Shown here: piece after piece, positions 1 through 8,216 of the stretch
Position numbering within the stretch: position 1 is the first letter of the stretch
How the letters are laid out: each line of letters starts with the position of its first letter
Assembly: GCA_047602575.1 (NCBI GenBank)
Contig: JASGGY010000007.1
Location: 62,001-126,000, forward strand
Direction of reading: 5' to 3'
Length of the DNA stretch: 64,000 nucleotides
Origin: UBA1366 sp047602575
GTDB taxonomy: Bacteria > Bacillota > Clostridia > Oscillospirales > Ruminococcaceae
The notes under the pieces: generated by a model
The model's database searches: none
Told to the model about the DNA's origin: nothing
The model's input: the letters and a program-made list of their open reading frames with translations, nothing else
Made by a program: the position numbers and the translations under genes

Positions 1-954
1 ATCAACGGCACAGAAACGCTCCGGCGGCAGACGATCAAGGGCATTGTTCTGAACACAGCGAAAAAAGGCACGACTGCGCAGCTGACCAACGAATACAGTT
101 CGTCGGAGGTTTCAACCACCCGCTATGAAACAGGCGACCGCGTGTTTGCGCAGCTCAGCGGTGCGGGCGGCAGCTCTGGCAGAATCACCGGACTCAAGCG
201 GGATTTCCACATCTTTGCCCTGCTCGCGCTGTTCATCCTGCTCTCGGTGGCGGTCTGCGGAAAGCGCGGGATGCTGTTTTTTTGCAGTCTGGCGCTCAAC
301 ACCATTGTTTTTCTGCTGGCGGTGAAGCTCTACCTCAATGGAATACCGCTGCTGCTGCTCGGGTTTGCCGCGATGCTGGTTTTTGCCGTCGCCACAACGG
401 TGCTGACCTGCGGCATCAAGCCCAAAGCGCTGGTTGCGGGGTTGTCCGCCGTCGTAACGTCCGTTGTCACCATCGCGCTGGCGATTCTGGTGCTGCACAT
501 CACCGACGGCGCGGGCGTGCGCTTTGATAAAATGGAATACCTCGCAGCCCCCTATGAGGAGCTGTTTCTCGTTGAGCTGCTCATCGGAAGCTTCGGCGCT
601 GTGATGGACACGGCGGTGACCATCGCCACATCCCTTTCGGAAATCAGCGTCCAGACCGCCGGACACGACCGGAAAACCCTCGCGCAGGCCGGGCGGGAAA
701 TCGGGCTGGATATTATGGGCACCATGAGCAGCATCCTGTTTTTTGCCAACATTGCGGGCTGTATCCCGATGATCATTCTGGCGTTGCGCAACAACGTCAC
801 GTTTTTTGATGTCATTCATAATTATATTTCTCTGGAAATCACGCGTTCACTGGTCGGCAGCATCGGGATTGTTCTGACGATCCCCATCACCGTGAAGCTG
901 GCGGCATTGTTGTTTGAAAAAATGAAATCGCCTGAAAGAAGGGCTTTGCGATGA
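1..954 (+). CDS. YibE/F-family membrane protein, 5' end outside window
   Basis: The frame is open from base 1 to the stop at 954, so the N terminus lies upstream; about 317 residues are visible. The first ~60 residues look extracytoplasmic (beta-rich, ending in TGDRVFAQ), then come about seven hydrophobic segments. A conserved stretch with GAVMDTAVTIATSLSEI and a second around GLDIMGTMSSILFFAN are typical of the YibE/F family (PF07907), multipass proteins whose function is not established. Its stop overlaps the next gene in an ATGA, so the two are translationally coupled. A GTG at 142 is a possible internal start, but the upstream coding sequence fits the family and makes it unlikely. Confidence 0.85.
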   Translation: MNGTETLRRQTIKGIVLNTAKKGTTAQLTNEYSSSEVSTTRYETGDRVFAQLSGAGGSSGRITGLKRDFHIFALLALFILLSVAVCGKRGMLFFCSLALNTIVFLLAVKLYLNGIPLLLLGFAAMLVFAVATTVLTCGIKPKALVAGLSAVVTSVVTIALAILVLHITDGAGVRFDKMEYLAAPYEELFLVELLIGSFGAVMDTAVTIATSLSEISVQTAGHDRKTLAQAGREIGLDIMGTMSSILFFANIAGCIPMIILALRNNVTFFDVIHNYISLEITRSLVGSIGIVLTIPITVKLAALLFEKMKSPERRALR

Positions 955-1703
955 ATATGCTGCTGGCTGGCATCCTCGCGGCGCTGATGCTTGCGGTCGG
1001 GAAAAAACGCGGCGCACGGGTGCTTGTTATCATGGTAATCAATGTGTTCAGCCTTGTTTGTTTCATTTTTCTGATGTCCAGCGGAATCAATCCGGTAGCG
1101 GTAGCGGTCGTCTGCTGCGTGTGCGCGTGTGCGCTGGTTCTGTTCGGGGTCAACGGTATTTCCCAAAAAACCGTGTCCGCGTTTGTTTCGGTGACGGCGG
1201 TGACCGTGCCGATGCTGGTGTTTATTCTAATGATGGAGGACTGGACGGCCGCGCACGGATTCTCGGCGGAGGACGCGGAGGAAATCAGCTATTATTCAGA
1301 GGATATCGCACTGTCCATGCCGGCGGTCGCGGCGGCGGTTCTGCTGCTGGGCTTTATCGTGGCGGCGGCTGACATTGCTGTATCCGTCATTTCCGGGTTG
1401 AATGAAATTCATGGCGACGACCCGAACCAGAAAGCATCCGAACTGATTAAAAAAGCGTTTGTCATCAGCGGCGACATCGTCGGAACCACCGTCAACACCC
1501 TGTTTTTCGCCTATCTCGGGAGTTTTGCTTCCTTGATCATTTGGTTTATGAAGTATCAGTATAGCTTTGCCGAAATCATTAATTCAAAGCTTTTCTCGAC
1601 GGATATCATCCAAATTCTCATCAGCGGCATCGGCTGTGTGCTGGTCATTCCGGTCACAATACCGGTCTATCTGAAAAGCTTGAAGCGGCATACTAAAATA
1701 TAA
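951..1703 (+). CDS. YibE/F-family membrane protein (second of a pair)
   Basis: A 250-residue multipass membrane protein starting 4 nt inside the upstream YibE/F gene (ATGA overlap). About seven hydrophobic segments are visible. The motif pair seen in the upstream protein recurs in altered form: AAADIAVSVISGLNEIH near residue 140 and GDIVGTTVNTLFFAYLGS near residue 180. It lacks the extracytoplasmic N-terminal part of its neighbour, so the two look like unequal paralogues that may act together. No function is established for the family. A hairpin with a T-run follows 19 nt after the stop. Confidence 0.85.
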   Translation: MNMLLAGILAALMLAVGKKRGARVLVIMVINVFSLVCFIFLMSSGINPVAVAVVCCVCACALVLFGVNGISQKTVSAFVSVTAVTVPMLVFILMMEDWTAAHGFSAEDAEEISYYSEDIALSMPAVAAAVLLLGFIVAAADIAVSVISGLNEIHGDDPNQKASELIKKAFVISGDIVGTTVNTLFFAYLGSFASLIIWFMKYQYSFAEIINSKLFSTDIIQILISGIGCVLVIPVTIPVYLKSLKRHTKI

Positions 1704-1721
1704 ACCGCAGTAGATTTATGC

Positions 1722-1757
1722 AAAAAACGGAGCACCGACAAGGTACACCGTTTTTTA
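1722..1757. terminator. Bidirectional intrinsic terminator
   Basis: Inverted repeat with outer arms AAAAAACGG and CCGTTTTTT and a partly paired centre. It has T-runs on both strands and lies between the convergent YibE/F pair and the TetR gene, so it probably serves both. Confidence 0.8.
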
Positions 1758-1764
1758 TTTGCCG

Positions 1765-2376
1765 TCAGACTGAATGAGCCGGAGAATCGGCGTGCATAAA
1801 TATATTTCCCGGAATATTTTTTACGATTTTTAATGCGATTTGCACATATTCCTCAGGGGTTTCATGAAACCCGCCTTTCAGCCATTCGCCGATCAGACCT
1901 GATATAATCCCAGTCACTGCGGCTATCGCATATTTTTGCGGGATTGTAAGCAAGCCCAGCATTTGTTTTTCAAACAGGACAGTCTTGATATTTTCACCAA
2001 TTCTGCTTGTAAAAGAAGGGTCGCCTTTTTCGCTCATCAGCAAAGAATAAAGTTTATTGTTTGCATAAATATATCTCGACGCCATCAGCATCAACGGCAT
2101 AATTGTTTCTTCATCAAAATCGCCTTTTTTGATTTTATCTGCCAGCGCAGAAATAGCGGCGGTTTTTATTGTTACAAATAAGTCATTTTCAATTCTGTGA
2201 AGAAGAGCAAACTTATCGGTGTAATGCAGATAAAACGTACTGCGGTTGATTTCAGCGCGTTCGACTAATTTCCTCACGGTAATCTTCTGAAAACCGATTT
2301 CCTCCATCAGCTCTAAAAATACACTTTTGATGAGCTTCTCTGTTTTTATATAACGAAGATCCGTATCCTTATCCAT
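1765..2376 (-). CDS. TetR/AcrR-family transcriptional regulator
   Basis: A 203-residue regulator. Residues ~10-55 form a TetR-type helix-turn-helix (ITVRKLVERAEINRSTFYLHY). The remainder is helical with a C-terminal pattern common in clostridial TetR proteins (around LYSLLMSEKGDPSF). The start is ATG 2376 with an AAAGGTGA ribosome site. It is divergent from the ABC exporter at 2509, sharing a 132-bp spacer that holds overlapping promoters and a perfect 16-bp palindrome. The usual role of such a pair is a repressor of its neighbouring exporter, released by a transported ligand; the ligand is not predictable. Confidence 0.88.
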   Translation of the reverse strand: MDKDTDLRYIKTEKLIKSVFLELMEEIGFQKITVRKLVERAEINRSTFYLHYTDKFALLHRIENDLFVTIKTAAISALADKIKKGDFDEETIMPLMLMASRYIYANNKLYSLLMSEKGDPSFTSRIGENIKTVLFEKQMLGLLTIPQKYAIAAVTGIISGLIGEWLKGGFHETPEEYVQIALKIVKNIPGNIFMHADSPAHSV

Positions 2377-2406
2377 TTTCGTTCACCTTTCCTTTCTGAA
2401 AATAGA

Positions 2407-2422
2407 CACTTTTGCAAAAGTG
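2407..2422. promoter_or_regulatory. Perfect 16-bp palindrome, candidate TetR operator
   Basis: CACTTTTGCAAAAGTG is identical to its reverse complement. It lies just upstream of the -35 of the exporter promoter (2427) and in the predicted untranslated leader of the tetR transcript, so one bound dimer could affect both genes. That it is the operator is inferred. A second near-repeat pair, ACATATG (2457) and ACATATGT (2475), lies on the other side of the promoters and is the alternative candidate. Confidence 0.55.
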
Positions 2423-2426
2423 ACGG

Positions 2427-2454
2427 TTGATATTCATATATATAAGAGTATAAT
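2427..2454 (+). promoter_or_regulatory. Promoter of the ABC exporter operon
   Basis: TTGATA (2427-2432), 16-bp spacer, TATAAT (2449-2454), followed by an AAGGAGG ribosome site at 2495-2501 before the GTG start at 2509. It shares its -10 bases with the divergent tetR promoter. Confidence 0.7.
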
Positions 2455-2475
2455 ATACATATGACGATTAGTCAA
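2447..2475 (-). promoter_or_regulatory. Promoter of the tetR gene
   Basis: On the minus strand TTGACT (2475-2470), 17-bp spacer, TATACT (2452-2447). The -10 hexamer overlaps the plus-strand TATAAT, so the two polymerase sites compete. Confidence 0.65.
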
Positions 2476-2508
2476 CATATGTACATTAATTTTTAAGGAG
2501 GATTTACT

Positions 2509-3240
2509 GTGAATATTACAATGAGCGGTCTGAACAAATGCTTTGATCAGAAACAGGTATTGTTTGATATTGATTTCTCAATTCACGCAGGCGATATCGT
2601 ATGCCTGCTCGGTCCGTCCGGTTCGGGAAAAACAACGCTGATACGCTGCCTGATCGGCGCAATCAAAGCGGAACAAGGGCAGATCACTTACGACGATATT
2701 GCTGTTCCAAATCTGAAGCTGATGAAAAAAATTGGCTTTATGCCGCAAAATGATGCGTTATACGATGATCTGACGGGAGAAAATAATCTGCGCTTTTTCG
2801 GTGAGCTTTACCGGTTTGATAAAAAGCGTCTGAATGAACGTATTACAGAGGTTCTCAAGCTGGTAGATTTAGAAGAGGACAGGAAAAAATATGTCAGGAA
2901 TTATTCCGGCGGTATGAAAAAACGGCTTTCCCTTGCCGCGGCAATGCTCCATGAGCCGGATGTGCTGCTGCTTGACGAGCCAACGGTGGGCATTGACCCT
3001 GTCCTGCGCAGGACAATATGGAATCAGTTCAAAGACATCAAAGCGGCTGGGAAAACCATCATTGTTTCCACCCATGTCATGGATGAAGTCGCGGAATGTG
3101 ACAAAGCGGCATTGATTTATAACGGTCGTTTAATCAGCTATGATACGGTGGAAAATCTGCTTTCTGAAACGCAGAGCGGCAAGGTTGAGGAGCTGTTTTT
3201 CAAAGCGGCTGAGAATCAGAAAGGAGCTGACGCGGTATGA
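2509..3240 (+). CDS. ABC transporter ATP-binding protein
   Basis: A 243-residue cytoplasmic ATPase of an ABC-2 type exporter. Walker A GPSGSGKT is at 35-42, the Q-loop glutamine at about 80, signature YSGGM at 132-136, and Walker B VLLLDEP at 152-158, followed by the H-loop STHVMDE. It starts at GTG 2509 behind a perfect AAGGAGG. The permease begins 4 nt before its stop (ATGA). The divergent TetR gene suggests drug or toxic-compound efflux. Because the permease is frameshifted, the ATPase may have lost its partner. Confidence 0.92.
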   Translation: MNITMSGLNKCFDQKQVLFDIDFSIHAGDIVCLLGPSGSGKTTLIRCLIGAIKAEQGQITYDDIAVPNLKLMKKIGFMPQNDALYDDLTGENNLRFFGELYRFDKKRLNERITEVLKLVDLEEDRKKYVRNYSGGMKKRLSLAAAMLHEPDVLLLDEPTVGIDPVLRRTIWNQFKDIKAAGKTIIVSTHVMDEVAECDKAALIYNGRLISYDTVENLLSETQSGKVEELFFKAAENQKGADAV

Positions 3241-4257
3241 TTGGTTTGACCAAACGTGTAATCCGTCAGATTGCCGGCGACAAGCGCAGTTTTATGATGA
3301 TTGTATTTGCGCCGCTGGTAATCCTGACATTGCTGTATTTTCTGCTTGGGCCTTCAACCTACACCCCGACGATTGCGATTCACGAAAATCAGCTTCCCCC
3401 CGCACTGGTTTCTGCGCTCAAAGAGCAGGATGCGGAAATTGTCAGCATTCCCGACAACACCGACGCAAGCCAATATCTCGCAGACAACAAGGATGTTGAC
3501 GCGGTATTTTCAATTTCCACAAGTGGTTCAAGCATTGCGATTTATGAATCCACCAGTAAAAGCGCAAAGGCCTTGAAAGTAATACAGAATGCTGTTGCTT
3601 CCTTAAACCCATCGGCTACATTGACGACATCAGCCGTAATCGGCAGGGATAATGCATCGTTTTTTGATAGCATGGGATACATTTTCTTCGGGCTTTTCTC
3701 ATTTTTCTTGATCTTTTTAATTGCCGGAATGTCGCTTGTCAAAGAACGCAGCAGCGGAACACTGGAGCGGTTTCTGATGTCACCGATTCACAGAAGTAGC
3801 GTGATCGCAGGATACACGGCGGGCTACAGCGTGTTTGCGGTTGCGCAGGCGGTCGTCATGATGCTGTTCGGGATTTATGTGCTTGACGTCAGCTGCGCGG
3901 GTAATATTCTGTGGGCGATTCTGATGATGCTGCTGCTCGCGATTTCCGCGGTATCAATGGGCGCGCTGGTTTCGGTTTTCGCAAACAACGAGCTGCAGGT
4001 TGTTCAGTTTATCCCGATTGCCATTATTCCGCAGGTGTTTTTTTCGGGGCTGATTCCGCTCGATACGATACCCTATGGTCTGGGTAAGCTCGGGTATCTG
4101 ACGCCGATTTTCTACGGCTGCAGTGCGCTCGAAGCAGGTCATGGTGATCGGCAGCGGCTTCGGCGAAATCTGGGGGTATGTTCTGGGGCTGCTCGCGTAT
4201 ATCCTCGTGCTGAGCGTGCTGAACACACTGGCGCTGAAGAAGTACCGGAGCATTTAG
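3237..4257 (+). pseudogene. ABC-2 type permease, frameshifted near the 3' end
   Basis: The frame encodes a typical ABC-2 permease: one N-terminal membrane segment (residues ~20-40), a ~120-residue extracytoplasmic stretch, then several membrane segments beginning near residue 145. After FYGCSALE (codon at 4131-4133) the native frame is lost. Removing one G at 4134 restores QVMVIGSGFGEIWGYV, a last membrane helix and LALKKYRSI with a stop at 4255-4257. As written, the frame instead runs to 4388 with a non-membrane tail. It is either a real one-base insertion that removes the last helix or a sequencing or assembly error. Confidence 0.8.
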
Positions 4258-4388
4258 CGGCCGGCTTTCACAATAAAAAACCAATAAAGCGTTTCATTCC
4301 GACTGCGCCTTTTGCAAAAATCGCAGAGGGCGCTGTTTATTTTATGGTGTTCTGTGAAAAAATGCGGTTGACAGAGAAAAGAAAGTAA

Positions 4389-4472
4389 GGAACCCGCACC
4401 GGTTTCGGCGAAGGCGAATACGAGTGGAAGCTGCTCACGAGCATTGATGTTCTCAGTGATTTGAATACATAA
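4389..4472 (+). pseudogene. Short coding remnant (weak)
   Basis: After the frameshifted permease there is a short frame reading about GFGEGEYEWKLLTSID and ending in TAA at 4470-4472, just before a terminator. It has no start codon or ribosome site and resembles the 3' end of a lost gene. I cannot name a parent, and it may be chance. Confidence 0.25.
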
Positions 4473-4474
4473 AC

Positions 4475-4506
4475 AAAAAGCCGGTTTCTCGCGAAGCCGG
4501 CTTTTT
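4475..4506. terminator. Intrinsic terminator, copy 1 of an identical pair
   Basis: Perfect stem AAAAAGCCGG...CCGGCTTTTT with inner TTC/GAA pairs and a TCGC loop. A-runs and T-runs make it usable from both strands. It ends both the exporter operon and the minus-strand gene at 4532. The same 34 bp (including flanking C and G) recurs at 6885-6918. Confidence 0.85.
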
Positions 4507-4531
4507 GTATGCGAGTGATTTTAATCCATCG

Positions 4532-6139
4532 TTACGTCCGGTGCTTGATCACCATTTTGTATTGCGGAATCTGCAGCTCGTCAAAGCCGACGATGTAAAG
4601 GCTGCCGCTGCTTTTTAATAGCTCGTTGAGTTGGTCAACGGGAATTGTATCTGTTACAATCACCGGCTGCGTGATGTCGAACTCGGACAGCTCGGTTTCG
4701 AGGGCTTCTTGCGATGCCCATGTTCCGAGCGATAAGTCCGTCGTGTGAATCCATGTGATCAATCGGGGGAGGAAATCGGCGGCATCCAGAACCGCCGGGC
4801 TTTTCGGATAATACACCATGGAGGCATTTTTCAGGTAATCCGCCGACTCTTTTGTGTACACACGGATGGAATTGACACCATCGGATAACAGGGAATCCAG
4901 ACTGCTTTGCGTCATCGCTCCGGTTTCGGTTGTTCCTTCGTCTGTGATGGGATCTCCCCAGATGGATGTCTGGGTTGTCTGGTCAAAAGCGCCGATAACA
5001 GAAAGCAGATGGAACATCGTTGAAGTTCCGTCCAGATCGGCTTTGCCGGTATCGGGGTATAAGCTGAATGCACCGTCCGACTCCACATAGGTGTGTTCAA
5101 AATCGGATGTGACGATGGACGCGATACATTCCCGCGCTTTATTTTTGTTTTCGTCCGATGCCGTTTTCCAGAGATAATGGGTCAGGAGCTTAATGCCCTG
5201 ATAATTCCGGATCGTCCAGTCATGCGTTTCGTCCAGATTGGCATCGTCCGGCATAGGTTCGGAAATTCTGTTTAAAGCGGATGTAAAGATCTCGTTGGTG
5301 TACCGCAGCGGGAATTGTGCGTTCAGTGTTTGCCCGTTTTCATCCAGAAACAGATTCTGAATGATAGCATAAGTACAGCCCAGATCACCGGAATCATAAA
5401 GTTCACCATTGCTGCGCAGCTTCGGCCCCCACATACCGGTTTCGCTATCCTGATTATTATAAAACCATTCCGCCATCGCATTTTCCCATTCGTCGGAAAA
5501 AGAATACAGATTTAACTCCTCCAACCGCTTATATCCGGTCAGCTTCGCCGCAAGGATATACGGCGTTTTGAATTTTGTCCCGATCCATCCGACCGTGGAC
5601 AGGCTGTCAAGGTATTGATTCAATTCATCGGGTGTATCCAGTTCGTCCAGAAAATTCAGCGGGTATTTTAACTCCAGCGGTCTGCCTAATTCATCCGACA
5701 GATTCTTAAGCTTTTCAATTACGTTGATGGTCGGTTCAAAATATGTGAAAATCGGGTAGGAATCATCCATAAAAGCCCCAGTTTTCGGGTTCTGCAGGTT
5801 CAGATAAAATTCATACTCGTCTTCTTTTGTCTGAAAATCCGGTATTTTGATCAGGTTCTCTTTGTTTTTCATATCCGAATATAATTGGTTGATGCCTTTG
5901 AAAGCCTTGATATAATCCCCGTTGTCAAGCTCATAGGAATAGGTGAGCATTTTAAATTCAAATTGTGCCGTATAATAGCCCTCGGAAGCCAGCTCGTTGT
6001 TGAGTTTGAATAGTTTGGGCACGGTGGTAAACGTCCGGAAAATCAGAAAGCCAATCGTGAGAAGCATCAGGAGGATCACCCCGATGATCAACCGTACCTT
6101 TCTCTTTGAAATAAACTTGATAACTGCATTGTCCCGCAT
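4532..6139 (-). CDS. Membrane-anchored toroid-like protein, function unknown
   Basis: A 535-residue protein with one N-terminal membrane segment (~15-35) after a basic stretch, and a large predicted extracellular part. Two stretches (near 109-126, with LQNPKTGAF, and 225-240, with NNQDSETGMWG) resemble the repeat signature of terpenoid-cyclase/prenyltransferase-like alpha-alpha toroids, but no catalytic motif is visible. The start ATG 6139 has a GAAGGGG ribosome site; a longer frame to 6238 would overlap padR and lacks a site. It lies 19 nt downstream of padR in the same operon, so it is probably under PadR control. Function is not predictable. Confidence 0.8.
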   Translation of the reverse strand: MRDNAVIKFISKRKVRLIIGVILLMLLTIGFLIFRTFTTVPKLFKLNNELASEGYYTAQFEFKMLTYSYELDNGDYIKAFKGINQLYSDMKNKENLIKIPDFQTKEDEYEFYLNLQNPKTGAFMDDSYPIFTYFEPTINVIEKLKNLSDELGRPLELKYPLNFLDELDTPDELNQYLDSLSTVGWIGTKFKTPYILAAKLTGYKRLEELNLYSFSDEWENAMAEWFYNNQDSETGMWGPKLRSNGELYDSGDLGCTYAIIQNLFLDENGQTLNAQFPLRYTNEIFTSALNRISEPMPDDANLDETHDWTIRNYQGIKLLTHYLWKTASDENKNKARECIASIVTSDFEHTYVESDGAFSLYPDTGKADLDGTSTMFHLLSVIGAFDQTTQTSIWGDPITDEGTTETGAMTQSSLDSLLSDGVNSIRVYTKESADYLKNASMVYYPKSPAVLDAADFLPRLITWIHTTDLSLGTWASQEALETELSEFDITQPVIVTDTIPVDQLNELLKSSGSLYIVGFDELQIPQYKMVIKHRT

Positions 6140-6158
6140 AAAAACCCCTTCTTTCTTG

Positions 6159-6710
6159 TCAGTTTTGAAGTTTGCGTTCGATTTCTTCCAGCATCTCCTC
6201 CGCCCACGAAACCTTTGCCCGCACATCATGAATCCCACGACTCAATACTATGCTCCATCGCAGCGCATCGTTTTCATCGCCGTAAAGCTTGGCGTAATCC
6301 AGAATATGCTCTTTCACCAGCATCAGCATTTCATATTCTCGTCGATAATCCCGCAGCTTGATTTGCAGCTGAAGCTGCAGCTCCTCCGTCCCCAGCTTCG
6401 ATGAAAACAGAATCCACACCATAAATTCGTTGCGCATAAACTCATCCTTATGCGCATCTTTGAGCCAACGATATAAACGCTCCGCGCCAATCGGTGTGAT
6501 GCTGTATTTGCGTTTGTCCGGCCCTCTGTCGCCCGGAACAACCTCCGAAACAATGCAGCCTTCGTTTTCCAGGGTTTTCAACTCGCGATAAATCTGGCTG
6601 GTCTGCGCAAGCCAGAAAAAATTCACCGAGTCGTTGAATATTTTTTTCAGCTCATAGCCCGTCATCGGCGCATACCCCAAAAACCCCAGCAATGCGTTTG
6701 ATAATGACAT
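6159..6710 (-). CDS. PadR-family transcriptional regulator
   Basis: 183 residues. The N-terminal winged helix (~1-75) contains the PadR pattern LLGFLGYAPMTGYELKK and a wing region ending SVTP-like at KYSITPIG. The C-terminal part (~90-180) is the helical dimerisation domain of the long PadR subgroup. PadR proteins repress a neighbouring gene and release it on ligand binding, and often repress themselves. It heads an operon with the toroid-like protein and has a perfect promoter at 6786-6814. Confidence 0.9.
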   Translation of the reverse strand: MSLSNALLGFLGYAPMTGYELKKIFNDSVNFFWLAQTSQIYRELKTLENEGCIVSEVVPGDRGPDKRKYSITPIGAERLYRWLKDAHKDEFMRNEFMVWILFSSKLGTEELQLQLQIKLRDYRREYEMLMLVKEHILDYAKLYGDENDALRWSIVLSRGIHDVRAKVSWAEEMLEEIERKLQN

Positions 6711-6785
6711 CCCAATCTCCGTTTCTCTGACTCGTTTGTGCGTCAGTCTTTTATTTGCGGTAATAATCGCATCTATTCTACTTGT

Positions 6786-6814
6786 ATTATATAATATGTT
6801 GTATACTTTGTCAA
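6786..6814 (-). promoter_or_regulatory. Promoter of the padR operon
   Basis: Minus strand TTGACA (6814-6809), 17-bp spacer, TATAAT (6791-6786): both hexamers match the sigma-A consensus exactly. The spacer contains the palindrome GTATAC, a possible part of an autoregulatory site. Confidence 0.85.
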
Positions 6815-6885
6815 CCGTGCCTGCTGATATTTACGAAAAGTTCATATCTATTATTGTAACAGCAGCTCCTGTACGTTATGACAGC

Positions 6886-6917
6886 AAAAAGCCGGTTTCT
6901 CGCGAAGCCGGCTTTTT
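6886..6917. terminator. Intrinsic terminator, copy 2 of an identical pair
   Basis: Identical in stem, loop and flanking C/G to the hairpin at 4475-4506. It lies 33 nt downstream of the minus-strand MacB-like permease stop and terminates that operon. It also lies upstream of the padR promoter. Confidence 0.85.
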
Positions 6918-6950
6918 GCATATGGAAGAAAAAAGAAGAAAGAAGATCGC

Positions 6951-8216
6951 TTATTCGTACCGCAGCGCCTCGACGGGGTCGAGCTTTGCCGCTTTGTTGG
7001 CGGGGTAATACCCGAAGAACACGCCGATGACCATCGAGAATGTCACCGCGACCGCAATGACCAGCATGTTTGGTGTTGTGGCATACCCCATGACGTGCGA
7101 GCCGATTGCGCCCGCGCCCAGTCCGATTCCGACGCCAATGATACCGCCGATGAGGCAGATGATCATCGACTCAACAATGAACTGAATCCGGATGTTGCCG
7201 TTAGAAGCGCCCAGCGCCTTGCGCGTGCCGATTTCGCGGGTGCGCTCGGTAATCGAAACCAGCATGATGTTCATCACGCCGATGCCGCCCACCAGCAGGC
7301 TGATGCCTGCGATGATGGAAATTGCCAGCGAGATCGTGCTGAGCATATCCGTCATGGACTCAACCATGCTCTCCATGCTGCTTGCCGTGACGGTGTAGGA
7401 ATCGTTGCGCGTGTAGAATTCCGCGAAAAACGCCTTGGTCTGCGTGAGAAACGTCGAGGTGTCCGTGTCGGTGTCGCCCACCACGGTGAAGCTCGAATAG
7501 CCCGCGTCCGCGCCCGCCATGGTTTTCGCTGTGTCGAGGGGAATGTACATCGACGTCGTCGCCACCGTGTCGGTGGAGGATTCCGTCGTACCGGAGCTTT
7601 CGTATTCGTACACGCCGATGATATAGAATTTATAAATCTTACCGTTGCTGGTGTATTCAAATTCCTGCCCGATGGGATCGGTCATGGGGAACAGCGCGTT
7701 CGCGAACACGTCGCTGACCACCGCCACCTGCCTGCCGCTGTCCTTGGCATCGTCGATGAAGCGCCCGTTGACGATCGTCACATCCTCAACCTTGGTGTAT
7801 TCCGCGTCAACGCCCGTAATGTTGACCGTCGCGGAATCTGCGTCCGTTTCAATCTCCTGACTGCCGACGGATTCGGTTAAGCCGATGGCGTAAATCTCAT
7901 CGCCGTACGCCTGCCGGTATTCGTCAATCATCGCGGTTGAAATCAGATCATCCGCGGCATAGCTTGCCGCCATAAACATCCGCGTCCGGCTGCCCTCCGT
8001 CGAGTCGGATGAGCTTTTCTGCGTCAGACTTACGGTGATGTTGTTCGCACCCATGCTCTGCATACTCGTCGCCACCGATGTGGACATTGAGTTGCCCACC
8101 GTCATAATCGCGATGACCGAGCCAATGCCGATGATGATACCGAGCATCGTTAAAACAGCCCGCATCTTGTTGACCAGAAGTCCCCTCAGCGCAATGCTGA
8201 TGTTCTCAAACAGCAT
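6951..8216 (-). CDS. MacB-type ABC transporter permease
   Basis: About 421 residues with the MacB/FtsX plan: an N-terminal membrane helix (ML GIIIGIGSVIAIM region), a large extracytoplasmic MacB_PCD-like domain (~45-275), and three C-terminal helices with TERTREIGTRKALGAS, the family's coupling-helix region. The start is taken as ATG 8216 with GGGGGTG upstream. It overlaps the ATPase gene by 11 nt, and longer starts would overlap more. With the ATPase and the adaptor it forms a tripartite-like pump; Gram-positive relatives export antimicrobial peptides or other amphiphiles. Confidence 0.9.
   Translation of the reverse strand: MLFENISIALRGLLVNKMRAVLTMLGIIIGIGSVIAIMTVGNSMSTSVATSMQSMGANNITVSLTQKSSSDSTEGSRTRMFMAASYAADDLISTAMIDEYRQAYGDEIYAIGLTESVGSQEIETDADSATVNITGVDAEYTKVEDVTIVNGRFIDDAKDSGRQVAVVSDVFANALFPMTDPIGQEFEYTSNGKIYKFYIIGVYEYESSGTTESSTDTVATTSMYIPLDTAKTMAGADAGYSSFTVVGDTDTDTSTFLTQTKAFFAEFYTRNDSYTVTASSMESMVESMTDMLSTISLAISIIAGISLLVGGIGVMNIMLVSITERTREIGTRKALGASNGNIRIQFIVESMIICLIGGIIGVGIGLGAGAIGSHVMGYATTPNMLVIAVAVTFSMVIGVFFGYYPANKAAKLDPVEALRYE

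Noticed and set aside
4258..4388. C-terminal extension of the ABC permease to 4388
   Set aside because: The extension is out of the native frame; removing one base restores a family-like end at 4257.
6105..6238. Longer start for the toroid-like protein (568 residues)
   Set aside because: It would overlap padR by 80 bp and lacks a ribosome site; ATG 6139 has GAAGGGG.
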